Positions 1-6,386 are shown, numbered from the stretch's first letter. The stretch: DNA of 8,534 nt from Candidatus Thorarchaeota archaeon SMTZ1-83 (GCA_001563325.1 LRSK01000016.1:1-8534), one strand, 5' to 3'. Notes: generated by a model from the sequence alone, not told the origin. Made by a program: numbers and translations.

Positions 1-1
1 T

Positions 2-1330
2 GGCATCCACATTGAAGATTCCGCTTCCGTTATTGCGGTCAACAACACGTGTATCAACAACACCGGTATTGGCATTCGTCTCGACTGGGCGGCCCATACT
101 GCAACCGTGTCTAACAATACCTGCAATGGCAATTCTCATGGCATCTACATCGATAGTGATACCTATGGTGACCACACCGTTCTATGGAATGCCTTTGTGA
201 ACAACTCCATTGCGAATGCCGCAGATTTTGAGGGCAGTACTGTCTTCGATTACAACCACTGGTCGGACTATGCAGGGGTTGATGTCAATCTTGATTGCAT
301 TGGTGACACGTCCCATGGATTCCCAGGAGGCACAGACCCCCATCCACTGATGCTCCCGCCTAATCGTCCTATGATGGCTTGGGACGAGTCATTTCAAACC
401 GTAGCGACTGAGATCGGTGAGCCTTTCAGATATGATCTCAATGCTACGATATATGGAGGCGCGGATCACTGGTGGCTTACCAACACAGTCAACTTCGACA
501 TTGATCAGGGAGGGGTTGTCACCAACGCCACGGTCTTGCCACTAGGGCCGGTCGTCTGCATGGTTCATGTAAATGATACATTCGGCCATGTCCTCTTAGG
601 AATCTTCACTGTGATTGTGGAGGACTTGGTTTCTCCGACCTGGTCAGAACCAGCGACGGACCAGAGCCTTGAGTGTGGAGAGAGTCTTCACTATGACCTG
701 AACGCCACAGACAATGTAGGTCTGAGCAGTTGGTGGCTTAACGATACTGTTCATCTCACCATAAGCAATGAGGGAATAGTGACAACAAAGGGCATCATCC
801 CGGTCGGAGTCTACGGAGTACAGGTATGGGTGAATGACACATCGGATAACGCCATCAACACGACCTTTGCGGTGACTGTGTTCGACACAAGAACACCGGT
901 CTGGGTCGAAACACCGCAGAATCAGACAGTGGTATCAGGCACGAGTTTCGTCTGTGATTTTGATGCGACCGACCCATCAGGCATAGCAGAGTGGTGGGTC
1001 GACGACACAGTTCATTTCACGATTGACTGGACCGGGCAACTTCGTACTATCGGTATTCTCCAGCCCGGAGTATACGGTCTAAGAGTGTATGTCAGCGACG
1101 TCCACGGGCACACGCTTTGGGCTGCCATTCTCGTTGAGGTAACACCTGCCACTACAACCACAACTACAACAACCGGAACAACTGCTACGACGACAACAAC
1201 ATCTCAGACCACAACCGATACGCAGATTGGTATTGACCCGACGATGATGCTCATCCTAGGAATAGGGATTGGAGGTACAGCAGTCATTGTGATTGTATTG
1301 ATGGTTCTCAGACGACGAGGAAAGGAATGA
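2..1330 (+). CDS. Cell-surface protein, C-terminal part: beta-helix, three cadherin-like repeats, Thr-rich stalk, membrane anchor (partial, 5' end off window)
   Basis: The frame is open from base 2, so the first ATG inside the window (107) is not a credible start; 442 residues are visible and the N-terminus is missing. Residues 1-~117 contain short Asn-rich repeats (VNNT, INNTG, SNNT) typical of right-handed parallel beta-helix (PbH1/NosD-like) proteins. Three cadherin/Ig-like domains follow at about 125-211, 212-298 and 299-385. Each carries a WW pair before an (N/D)DTV or TNTV strand (Trp157, Trp244, Trp331), exactly 87 residues apart. Residues 384-~409 are a Thr-rich stalk, 415-436 a hydrophobic membrane helix, and the end is RRRGKE, a positive cytoplasmic stop-transfer tail. 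About a dozen N-x-S/T sequons suggest glycosylation. The protein is probably anchored outside the cell and may bind a ligand, glycan or other cells; the role is inferred. It ends convergent with the TIGR04076 gene on the other strand. Confidence 0.85.
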   Translation, partial: GIHIEDSASVIAVNNTCINNTGIGIRLDWAAHTATVSNNTCNGNSHGIYIDSDTYGDHTVLWNAFVNNSIANAADFEGSTVFDYNHWSDYAGVDVNLDCIGDTSHGFPGGTDPHPLMLPPNRPMMAWDESFQTVATEIGEPFRYDLNATIYGGADHWWLTNTVNFDIDQGGVVTNATVLPLGPVVCMVHVNDTFGHVLLGIFTVIVEDLVSPTWSEPATDQSLECGESLHYDLNATDNVGLSSWWLNDTVHLTISNEGIVTTKGIIPVGVYGVQVWVNDTSDNAINTTFAVTVFDTRTPVWVETPQNQTVVSGTSFVCDFDATDPSGIAEWWVDDTVHFTIDWTGQLRTIGILQPGVYGLRVYVSDVHGHTLWAAILVEVTPATTTTTTTTGTTATTTTTSQTTTDTQIGIDPTMMLILGIGIGGTAVIVIVLMVLRRRGKE

Positions 1331-1404
1331 CAAAGTTTCCTGGTCGGACCACCTGCTGCGACTTCTTCCTTCATTGCTGCGTGTGATGTATTACATGGCC
1401 AAGT

Positions 1405-1722
1405 TCAATCTTCGAGTTTCTCTAGTTTGAAAATGACCGGCCTCACACCGTCGCCACATGCCACGTATGTCACGTTTGGTCCAGGCCAATCCATGTCGAT
1501 TAGGTCAAACTTGGTTAGTCGGACAGTCAAGTCCCTCCAAGCCCACCCACAGAAGCCTTCAGGCATCTTGAAACTGTTTTCGGCAATGAACTCCTGCCCC
1601 TCTTCGAAGAATTGGCAGGTTGGTATCGCTTTGCCTGATGATGACTGGACTATTTCATGTCCGAAGACTTCTTCCGGGCTGTACCTTCTTACAACGGTAA
1701 TCTTCATTCTTGGTAATTGCAT
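1405..1722 (-). CDS. TIGR04076-family protein, copy 1
   Basis: This is a 105-residue protein of a small conserved family of unknown function. The visible family marks are the N-terminal MKITV strand, the Cys-containing CQFFEEGQEF segment, FCGWAWRDL in the middle, and CGDGVRPVIFKLE at the end; the length is normal for the family. Three Cys and several Trp are conserved, but no catalytic site is known to me. An in-frame ATG exists nine bases upstream (1731). I prefer 1722 because the second copy has ATC at the position matching 1731 while keeping this ATG; a GTG at 1728 is also shared. No clear ribosome site is seen, so a very short leader is likely. The gene is divergent from the broken dehydratase fragment and lies in the 584-bp duplication; it is about 88% identical in protein to copy 2. 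This copy keeps the family-like Trp and the normal stop that copy 2 lacks, so it is probably the functional one. Confidence 0.8.
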   Translation of the reverse strand: MQLPRMKITVVRRYSPEEVFGHEIVQSSSGKAIPTCQFFEEGQEFIAENSFKMPEGFCGWAWRDLTVRLTKFDLIDMDWPGPNVTYVACGDGVRPVIFKLEKLED

Positions 1723-1731
1723 GGACACCAT

Positions 1732-1835
1732 CTAAACCGAATGTGAATTCTACACGGATTATTAGACTTAGGATTCAAGCCATCCAAGTCATTTATCATA
1801 GTCAATGTGAACGGATTGTCCGCTGGAGAATCAGG
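1732..1835. promoter_or_regulatory. Divergent promoter region, copy 1
   Basis: This 104-base gap separates the TIGR04076 gene (left) from the dead dehydratase fragment (right). The block 1758-1800 differs from the intact copy at only about two positions, far fewer than its flanks. It holds TTATCATA (1792-1799), a TATA-like box for the rightward unit, and ATTATTAG (1759-1766), whose complement is a TATA-like box for the leftward gene. The rightward ribosome site is weaker here (GGAGA) than in copy 2 (GGAGG). Since its rightward gene is broken, the region probably now serves only the leftward gene. Confidence 0.5.
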
Positions 1836-1989
1836 ATGTTCCTTACAACTAAAGAAGAGCAGTCACTTCAGGGAGAGAATGGCGAAGCTGTGCAACTAGC
1901 GATGTCCGTCTTGGTCAAGCTAGGGGAGATGTACGGAGCCGACAGGATGATACGGATCTAGAATGTTCACGTCGATGCCTCCAGCTACT
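1836..1989 (+). pseudogene. Truncated 5' fragment of aconitase X (phosphomevalonate dehydratase) large-subunit gene
   Basis: The first 51 codons align without gaps to the start of the intact gene at 4028. Codon 42 is TAG (1959-1961) where the intact gene has GAG (Glu), yet homology continues for nine more codons (NVHVDASSY) before it ends at 1989. The remaining ~360 codons, including all the cysteine motifs, are absent. Of about 18 differing codons before the stop, most are synonymous or conservative. This suggests the two copies diverged as working genes and that this one broke late. A 42-residue peptide could still be made, but it would have no active site. Confidence 0.85.
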
Positions 1990-2115
1990 TTGCCCCACCT
2001 ATGAAACAGAGGACGAATGAGTTCCGATTCTGTTCGAATATTGCCTTCAGGAGTTGAGGCTCGAACCCCCTTCTCTTTCCATTGTCGCCCTTCTCAATCA
2101 ACTTGAATCTCCGAA

Positions 2116-2167
2116 GATATAAGGATGGTTGATATCTCCAGACACAGAAGGCCGCTGTCTGGAGAGG
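2116..2167 (+). promoter_or_regulatory. Probable promoter and ribosome site of the carboxypeptidase gene
   Basis: GATATAAG at 2116-2123 resembles an archaeal TATA box; transcription would begin roughly 26 bases on, near 2145. GGAGAGG at 2161-2167 is a strong ribosome site six bases before a TTG at 2174. A transcript starting near 2145 would exclude the earlier in-frame TTG at 2129. Both points argue for 2174 as the true start. Confidence 0.5.
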
Positions 2168-2173
2168 CGACAA

Positions 2174-3538
2174 TTGAGTATCGATGAGATTCTGGATGCA
2201 GTTCCAAAGTACAGGGAGTTCATGACTGTAGAAGAGCTTGATGCCTCTAGCAAGGAGCTTGCAGATGAGTTCTCTGAGGTTTCCTTAAAGAGAATAGGAG
2301 AGTCTAGAGAGGGGAGGCCAATCTTATGCTTGAAGATAGGCAAAGGAGAACGTAATGCACTCGTCTTTGCCTTTCCACATCCCAACGAACCAATTGGGAG
2401 CATGACGGTTGAGTTCCTCTCCAGGTATCTTGCAGAGAATCCGGATTTCGTTAGAGAGATTGGGTTCACTTGGTATCTGGTCAAGGCAATAGATCCAGAC
2501 GGTGTAGTTCTCAATGAGGGCTGGTTCAAGGGTGAGTTTGACCCTGTGAAATATGCAAAGAACTTCTATAGACCTGCATCTTGCGAACAAATGGAATGGA
2601 CATTTCCCGTAGAGTACAAGAGGCTCTCATTCAGCGATCCGCCTCCTGAAACGCGGGCTCTGATGTCCATCATAGAGGAGGTCAAACCAGATTTCATGTA
2701 CAGCCTTCACAATGCGGGCTTTTGCGGAGTCTACTTCTATCTGACTCATGAGATCAGGGAAGTCTTTCCAGACCTTGGGGAGCTTGTGAAGAGTGAGGGT
2801 CTGCCGTTGCATCAAGGTGAGCCAGAAAGTCCTTACATCAATGTGTTCTCTCCAGGATTCTTTGAGATGATTGGGGTCCAAGATAGATACGACTTCTTCG
2901 AAGACAATGATGTCGAGAACCCCCAGGAGCTGATAAACTGGGGAACGTCTTCTGCGGACTACTTGAAAACCCTCACAGATGAACGTGGATTCACTTTGGT
3001 CTGCGAGATGCCCTACTTCTACGATCCTGCCTTGGAGGACAGCTCGCTCACAGACGAAGACCGACGCTCACTGGTTCTTGACAAGATTGAGTTTGGGATG
3101 GAGGTGTATAGATACACCAAGGAAAGATTTGACCATATCAGGAGATACTGCGACTCCAGCTCCAAGATCTTCACCTCAGTGGCTGATGGAATTGACAACT
3201 ACGAGAAACGTATGGCACCTCAGATTCAACATGCCAAGACCAATCCTATGTATGAGGGTAAGGCCACGGTTGCTCAAGCCTTTGATACAAAGACTGCCAC
3301 AAGATACTATGCATTTCTCATACCCGCAATGGTGGCAAGACTATGTGACGAGGCGGCAGCTCTCAATCCGAGTATGAAGAACGAACTGATGGCAGTCAAA
3401 CGGGAATTGGATGAGTATGTCGAGTTAGGTGTGAGGAATATACTAGACGGAACCGATTTCACAGTAGTCCCAATTCAGAAGCTTGTCAGAGTCCAAGTGG
3501 GTAGCGCCCTGCACTGCATGAAACATCTTTCGGGCTGA
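2174..3538 (+). CDS. M14-family zinc carboxypeptidase-like protein
   Basis: This 454-residue protein is a probable zinc-dependent carboxypeptidase removing C-terminal residues from peptides. The M14 zinc motif HxxE appears as HPNEP (His69, Glu72). The second zinc histidine is in SLHNAGF (His179) and the catalytic glutamate is probably Glu278 in LVCEMPYF. The NFYRP segment (Asn130, Arg133) may help bind the substrate carboxylate; that assignment is a guess. No signal peptide or membrane segment is seen, so it is probably cytoplasmic. I chose TTG at 2174, giving MSIDEILDAVPKYREF, because of the GGAGAGG six bases upstream; a TTG at 2129 would add 15 residues but has poor support. The C-terminal ~150 residues are helical and not recognised. 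The gene sits alone between two copies of a direct duplication and overlaps the opposite-strand TIGR04076 copy 2 by 53 bases. Substrate specificity cannot be told. Confidence 0.85.
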   Translation: MSIDEILDAVPKYREFMTVEELDASSKELADEFSEVSLKRIGESREGRPILCLKIGKGERNALVFAFPHPNEPIGSMTVEFLSRYLAENPDFVREIGFTWYLVKAIDPDGVVLNEGWFKGEFDPVKYAKNFYRPASCEQMEWTFPVEYKRLSFSDPPPETRALMSIIEEVKPDFMYSLHNAGFCGVYFYLTHEIREVFPDLGELVKSEGLPLHQGEPESPYINVFSPGFFEMIGVQDRYDFFEDNDVENPQELINWGTSSADYLKTLTDERGFTLVCEMPYFYDPALEDSSLTDEDRRSLVLDKIEFGMEVYRYTKERFDHIRRYCDSSSKIFTSVADGIDNYEKRMAPQIQHAKTNPMYEGKATVAQAFDTKTATRYYAFLIPAMVARLCDEAAALNPSMKNELMAVKRELDEYVELGVRNILDGTDFTVVPIQKLVRVQVGSALHCMKHLSG

Positions 3539-3914
3539 AACTGCCTGCGACTACTTCTTTGCCGATTGGCTTCTGGGGAGTGTTTCGTAGGAAGAAGCAA
3601 TCATGAAGCTTCTCTAGCCGAAAGATGACCGGCCTCACACCGTCGCCGCATGCGACACACGTCACATTCGGCCCCGGTGAATTCACATCAATTAGATCAA
3701 ACTTGGTCAAGCGAACGGTCAAATCCCGCCAAGCCCACCCACAGAAGTCGTCAGGCATCTTGAAGCTGTTTTCGAGAATGAGCTCCTGCCCGTCCTCGAA
3801 GAACTGACAGGTCGGTATCGCTTTGCCTGACGAGGACTGAACTATCTCATGTCCGAAGACCTCCTCCGGGCTGTATCTTCCTGCCACAGTTATCTTCATT
3901 CTCGGCAGTTGCAT
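3486..3914 (-). CDS. TIGR04076-family protein, copy 2, with stop-loss C-terminal extension
   Basis: Residues 1-105 align without gaps to copy 1 with 13 differences, and the FCGWAW and CGDGVRPVIF motifs are intact. Where copy 1 has its TGA stop, this copy has TGC (3596-3598) and continues for 37 more residues, unlike the family and not continuing any recognisable domain. The last 53 bases are antisense to the end of the carboxypeptidase gene. It also has Ser instead of Trp and Cys instead of Tyr at positions where copy 1 looks more family-like. The ATG at 3914 is shared with copy 1; a GTG at 3920 is the other choice. The gene is divergent from the intact dehydratase operon and shares its promoter region. 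Its function is unknown. It is still an open frame, but may be relaxing towards a pseudogene. Confidence 0.7.
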   Translation of the reverse strand: MQLPRMKITVAGRYSPEEVFGHEIVQSSSGKAIPTCQFFEDGQELILENSFKMPDDFCGWAWRDLTVRLTKFDLIDVNSPGPNVTCVACGDGVRPVIFRLEKLHDCFFLRNTPQKPIGKEVVAGSFSPKDVSCSAGRYPLGL

Positions 3915-4181
3915 GGCCACGATCTAGACCGACTGGAAATTGCGCATCGATTATTAGACTTAGGACTAAAGCCATCCAAGTCATTTATCATAATCAGTGT
4001 GAATGGGTTGTCCGCTGGAGGATCAGTATGTTCCTGACAACTGAAGAAGAGCAGTCATTTCAGGGAGAGCACGGCGAAGCAATACAGCTCGCAATGTCGG
4101 TTCTTGTGAAACTAGGAGAGATGTACAACGCCGACAGGATGATACGAATCGAGAATGTTCACGTCGATGCCTCCAGCTATT
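3598..4181. repeat. 584-bp direct duplication, copy 2
   Basis: This is the partner of 1406-1989 in the same orientation. It covers the body of TIGR04076 copy 2, the divergent promoter and the first ~51 codons of the intact dehydratase large-subunit gene. Identity is similar in all three parts (about 82%, 84% and 84% by hand count). The segment is therefore one old unit rather than a patchwork. Confidence 0.9.
3921..4027. promoter_or_regulatory. Divergent promoter between TIGR04076 copy 2 and the aconitase X operon
   Basis: TTATCATA (3984-3991) is a TATA-like box for the rightward operon. It predicts a start near 4013, followed by GGAGG (4017-4021) six bases before the ATG at 4028. On the other strand the complement of ATTATTAG (3951-3958) lies about 35-40 bases before the TIGR04076 start, fitting a very short leader. 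The stretch between the boxes, with CTTAGGA and GCCATCCAAG, is nearly unchanged in the duplicate. It may hold a regulator site acting on both directions; that last point is inference. Confidence 0.5.
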
Positions 4182-5257
4182 ACGGGATTTCGGACGCAGG
4201 AGTGGAATTCGTCGAGAAAATGGTGGAGGTAGGCGCCGCCTACAAGGTTCCCACAACGCTCTGCATCGCATCCATTGACTTCGAGAACCACGCAGAGTTT
4301 GAGGTTTCGGATGAGTGTGTCGAGAAGCAGTTGAGAATTGCTCGAGCTCATTCGACGATGGGGGCAAACCCTACTTGGACATGCACCCCCTATCAGTGCG
4401 GCAGTTTAGTCAAATTCGGACAGAATATCGCCTGGGGCGAGTCCAACGCCATAGCCTTTGTCAACTCAGTGATAGGTGCTAGAACCATCAGATGTGCGGA
4501 TTTTGTTGACATTTGTGCGGCAGTTACGGGTTTGATGCCTAGATTTGGCCTCTATCTTGATGACCAACGAAGAGGCAGTGTTCTGTTCAAGCTTGAGGAT
4601 CTGGACACTCGTCAGTTCACATCCGCCGATTATGCTGCTCTGGGTTACTATGTGGGAGGGGTAGCAGACTCCCGCGTTCCGGTCCTGCAGGGTGTGTCAA
4701 AGTCCGTTTCCAAAGACCAACTGAAGGCTTTCTCTGCTGCGGTGTCCACTTCCGGCTCAATTGGGCTGTTTCACATGACCGAGATTACACCTGAGGCTAG
4801 GAGTTTCAATGAAGCATTTGGAGGAGAAAGCCCCCAAGAAACGCTAGTATTTGGTAAAGATGAACTCAGAGAGGCCAGAGCCAGCCTCACAACTCGAAAC
4901 GAAGTGGATCCCGAGATTGCGATTCTTGGTTGCCCGCATTATTCGCTTGAGGAACTCATAGAAACAGCAGAGTTCCTCAAGAACAAGCGCGTTTCAGAAG
5001 ACAAACAGCTCTGGATATTCACAAACAAGTGTGGCAAGCAGGCGGCAAAGAAAGCGGGAATACTGGAGAAGATTGCTGAAACTGGTGCAAAGGTCATCTG
5101 TGACACTTGTTTCCTTCTCTTTCCAACTTCGGCTTGGGAATTGGGTTCAATTGTGACTGATTCTGCGAAAATGGCGCATTATGCGCCCGGGCTCGGCGAT
5201 TTTCGGGTCAGTTTCCTAGACAAGGTACAGTGTATTGAGAGTGTCACAGAGCAATAA
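4028..5257 (+). CDS. Aconitase X large subunit (probable phosphomevalonate dehydratase large subunit)
   Basis: At 409 residues this is full length for the archaeal AcnX large subunit. In archaea the split enzyme removes water from (R)-5-phosphomevalonate to give trans-anhydromevalonate 5-phosphate, in the modified mevalonate route to isoprenoid lipids. Recognised segments are the N-terminal LTTEEEQ and GEAIQLAMSVLVKLGEMY, then GANPTWTCTPYQCG (Cys119), the WGESNAIAFVNSVIGART stretch, GCPHYSLEEL (Cys302), CDTCFLLFP (Cys358, Cys361) and the DSAKMAHYAPG region. Cys119, Cys302 and Cys361 are the likely iron-sulfur ligands, inferred from their place in conserved motifs. The ATG is preceded by GGAGG at good spacing. 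The small-subunit gene follows after 15 bases, so the two form an operon. A bacterial-type cis-3-hydroxyproline dehydratase role is the alternative, but the split genes and archaeal context favour the mevalonate role. The first ~51 codons are duplicated in the fragment at 1836. Confidence 0.9.
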   Translation: MFLTTEEEQSFQGEHGEAIQLAMSVLVKLGEMYNADRMIRIENVHVDASSYYGISDAGVEFVEKMVEVGAAYKVPTTLCIASIDFENHAEFEVSDECVEKQLRIARAHSTMGANPTWTCTPYQCGSLVKFGQNIAWGESNAIAFVNSVIGARTIRCADFVDICAAVTGLMPRFGLYLDDQRRGSVLFKLEDLDTRQFTSADYAALGYYVGGVADSRVPVLQGVSKSVSKDQLKAFSAAVSTSGSIGLFHMTEITPEARSFNEAFGGESPQETLVFGKDELREARASLTTRNEVDPEIAILGCPHYSLEELIETAEFLKNKRVSEDKQLWIFTNKCGKQAAKKAGILEKIAETGAKVICDTCFLLFPTSAWELGSIVTDSAKMAHYAPGLGDFRVSFLDKVQCIESVTEQ

Positions 5258-5258
5258 C

Positions 5259-5263
5259 GGAGG
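5259..5263 (+). promoter_or_regulatory. Ribosome binding site deciding the small-subunit start
   Basis: GGAGG lies one base after the large-subunit stop codon and nine bases before GTG at 5273. A TTG at 5264 in the same frame directly touches the GGAGG and is too close to be used. The GTG is therefore the better start. Confidence 0.6.
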
Positions 5264-5272
5264 TTGAGAAGA

Positions 5273-5707
5273 GTGAAATCGTCCCGAATCAAATGTAACC
5301 CACTGCTGCCAGGTGCCGCAAGCGGTACCGCGTTAGTGACATCTCAACCCATCTGCTTCTGGGGTGGACTCGATCCCAAGACTGGAATCATCACGGAGAG
5401 GGACCATGAACTGAAGGGTCAGAATGTTGCTGGAACGGTCTTCGTGTTCCCCACTGGAAAGGGCTCTAGCACGACGTCAGCCATTCTCTTGGAATCAGTC
5501 AGGTGTGGAACTGCGCCGGCAGCGATTGTGAACCTGAAGACAGAGCCGATTCTCGTAATAGGAGCAATCATCGCCGAGAAACTCTATGATTGCATCATTC
5601 CCATTGTCGATACACCGGAACTAGATCCAGCGAAAGTCATCAAATCGGGCGATTGGATTGAGGTTAGTGCGAGTGAAACCCAAGCGTGGATACAGCTTCG
5701 TGAGTGA
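5273..5707 (+). CDS. Aconitase X small subunit (probable phosphomevalonate dehydratase small subunit, swivelling domain)
   Basis: This 144-residue protein matches the DUF126/AcnX swivelling domain, which closes over the active site of the large subunit. Diagnostic parts are the LLPGAASGTALVT start, GGLDPKTGIITERDHEL, the FPTGKGSSTTSA loop (GKGSS at 62-66, where the family's active-site serine sits), GTAPAAIVNLKTEPI, the AIIAEKLYDCIIPIVD strand region and the closing GDWIEVS. Start choice: GTG at 5273 with GGAGG nine bases upstream; the TTG at 5264 would add three residues. It follows the large subunit by 15 bases and is surely co-transcribed with it. The anhydromevalonate phosphate decarboxylase that acts next is not in the window. 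The gene ends convergent with a membrane-protein gene, with a 57-base gap that shows no clear terminator. Confidence 0.9.
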   Translation: MKSSRIKCNPLLPGAASGTALVTSQPICFWGGLDPKTGIITERDHELKGQNVAGTVFVFPTGKGSSTTSAILLESVRCGTAPAAIVNLKTEPILVIGAIIAEKLYDCIIPIVDTPELDPAKVIKSGDWIEVSASETQAWIQLRE

Positions 5708-5764
5708 TTGATTACAGTTGAACATATGCACAGCGTTGTCCTGCTACCATCTCTTCTTCCCAAC

Positions 5765-6136
5765 TCACTTCCTATAGTAGTAGAGCAATGATAGATAGAA
5801 GATGGCAAGAGAAGACATCCATACCATGAAGATTAGCCCCGCGACAAGGGCCAAGGTGAACATTTCTAGGGACACTATTGCGGCCGCGGCTACGGGGAGA
5901 GTGATTATGAGGAATACAAAGACAATCCCCGCAGATTTGTTCATAATCTGGCCAAATCTCTCATCTTGATACCTCTGTGTATAGGTGCCACCAAGTACTC
6001 CTCCGATCATCCCTCCAAAAGCTCCTATAAGGCCACTGACGATGTCTGAACCCAGAATCCATGTAATGGCAAACACAATGAGCATAACTATTACGACACT
6101 AAGCCCCGCTTCTACAATACGTTTCATTCTAATCAT
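5765..6136 (-). CDS. Small four-helix membrane protein, DUF2178-like, paired with an Xre regulator
   Basis: The 123 residues hold four probable membrane helices at about 10-28, 32-51 (Gly-rich), 69-89 and 94-118. A polar loop QRYQDERFGQIMNKSAG lies between the second and third. The DER...I..KA pattern just before a helix recalls the DUF2178 family of small archaeal and bacterial membrane proteins, often found beside Xre-type regulators; this match is from memory and moderate. The ATG overlaps the end of the regulator gene by eight bases (ATGATTAG), so translation is probably coupled; an ATG three codons later is an alternative. It is likely controlled by the regulator upstream. The function is unknown: a sensor, a partner that holds the regulator, or its target are all possible. 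Confidence 0.75.
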   Translation of the reverse strand: MIRMKRIVEAGLSVVIVMLIVFAITWILGSDIVSGLIGAFGGMIGGVLGGTYTQRYQDERFGQIMNKSAGIVFVFLIITLPVAAAAIVSLEMFTLALVAGLIFMVWMSSLAIFYLSLLYYYRK

Positions 6137-6386
6137 CTCTATAACTGAATATCTCCTCGATTCTCATCTGAAACGTTCGAGCTAGCTTGAAAGCCAACAT
6201 AAGCGACGGGTTGTAGGTACCTTTCTCCATTGAAACAACGGTCTGACGAGTGACGCCCAACCGATTTGCTAGGCCCTTCTGTGTCCAGACCTCAGGATTT
6301 GCTGCCTGTGCCATCCGCTGTTCGCGGAGTTCCCTGATTCTATTGACAATCAAACCGGCCACGCTCGTTTGTGATGTAAAGTTCAC
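6129..6386 (-). CDS. Xre-family helix-turn-helix transcriptional regulator
   Basis: This 85-residue single-domain DNA-binding protein is almost wholly an HTH_3 domain. NRIRELREQR forms helix 1 and TQKGLANRLGV the first HTH helix. TRQTVVSMEKGTYNP is the recognition region, and SLMLAFKLARTFQMRIEEIF the last helices. The stretch between helix 1 and TQ (MAQAANPEVW) is several residues longer than usual. The start is uncertain. The longest frame uses GTG at 6386, but that codon lies inside the operator; GTG at 6362 or a TTG just after it would still leave the whole domain. The gene overlaps the membrane-protein gene by eight bases and is transcribed with it. The symmetric sites at its 5' end suggest it represses its own unit. 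Similar small regulators occur in many archaea and Firmicutes. Confidence 0.85.
   Translation of the reverse strand: MNFTSQTSVAGLIVNRIRELREQRMAQAANPEVWTQKGLANRLGVTRQTVVSMEKGTYNPSLMLAFKLARTFQMRIEEIFSYRDD

Larger units (their letters stand above)
1406..1989. repeat. 584-bp direct duplication, copy 1
   Basis: This segment matches 3598-4181 at a constant offset of 2192 bases with no net insertion or deletion. I count about 100 mismatches, roughly 83% identity. It contains the TIGR04076 gene (its stop lies at the very edge), the divergent intergenic region and the first ~51 codons of the aconitase X large-subunit gene. Similarity stops abruptly after 1989 inside the dehydratase reading frame and at about 1405 on the other side. 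The two copies bracket the carboxypeptidase gene. No terminal inverted repeats or target-site duplication are visible, so this is not an insertion sequence. Confidence 0.9.

Noticed and set aside
1352..1405. Possible extension of the duplication to the left (a CTGCGACT-CTTCTT-like stretch also near 3546)
   Set aside because: Only a short, gapped resemblance with different spacing; too weak to include in the repeat.
1710..1961. Rightward frame of 83 codons starting upstream of the dehydratase fragment
   Set aside because: Its first 42 codons are the complement of the TIGR04076 start and the promoter region; only the part from 1836 has homology to a real gene.
1406..1989. Interpretation of the duplication as an insertion sequence
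   Set aside because: There is no transposase, no terminal inverted repeats and no target-site duplication; the content is ordinary chromosomal genes and their promoter.
2050..2070. tRNA-like T-loop on the minus strand (GGTTCGAGCC)
   Set aside because: The five-base arms flanking the loop do not pair, and no matching D arm, anticodon arm or acceptor stem is found around it.
1985..2173. 62-codon leftward open frame between the dehydratase fragment and the carboxypeptidase gene
   Set aside because: It begins inside the carboxypeptidase 5' region, covers its probable promoter, has no ribosome site or recognisable family, and is short enough to occur by chance. A remnant of an older gene cannot be excluded.
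4023..4367. Leftward frame of 114 codons opposite the dehydratase start
   Set aside because: It is antisense to a strongly conserved coding region and shows no family features; it would also cover the promoter.
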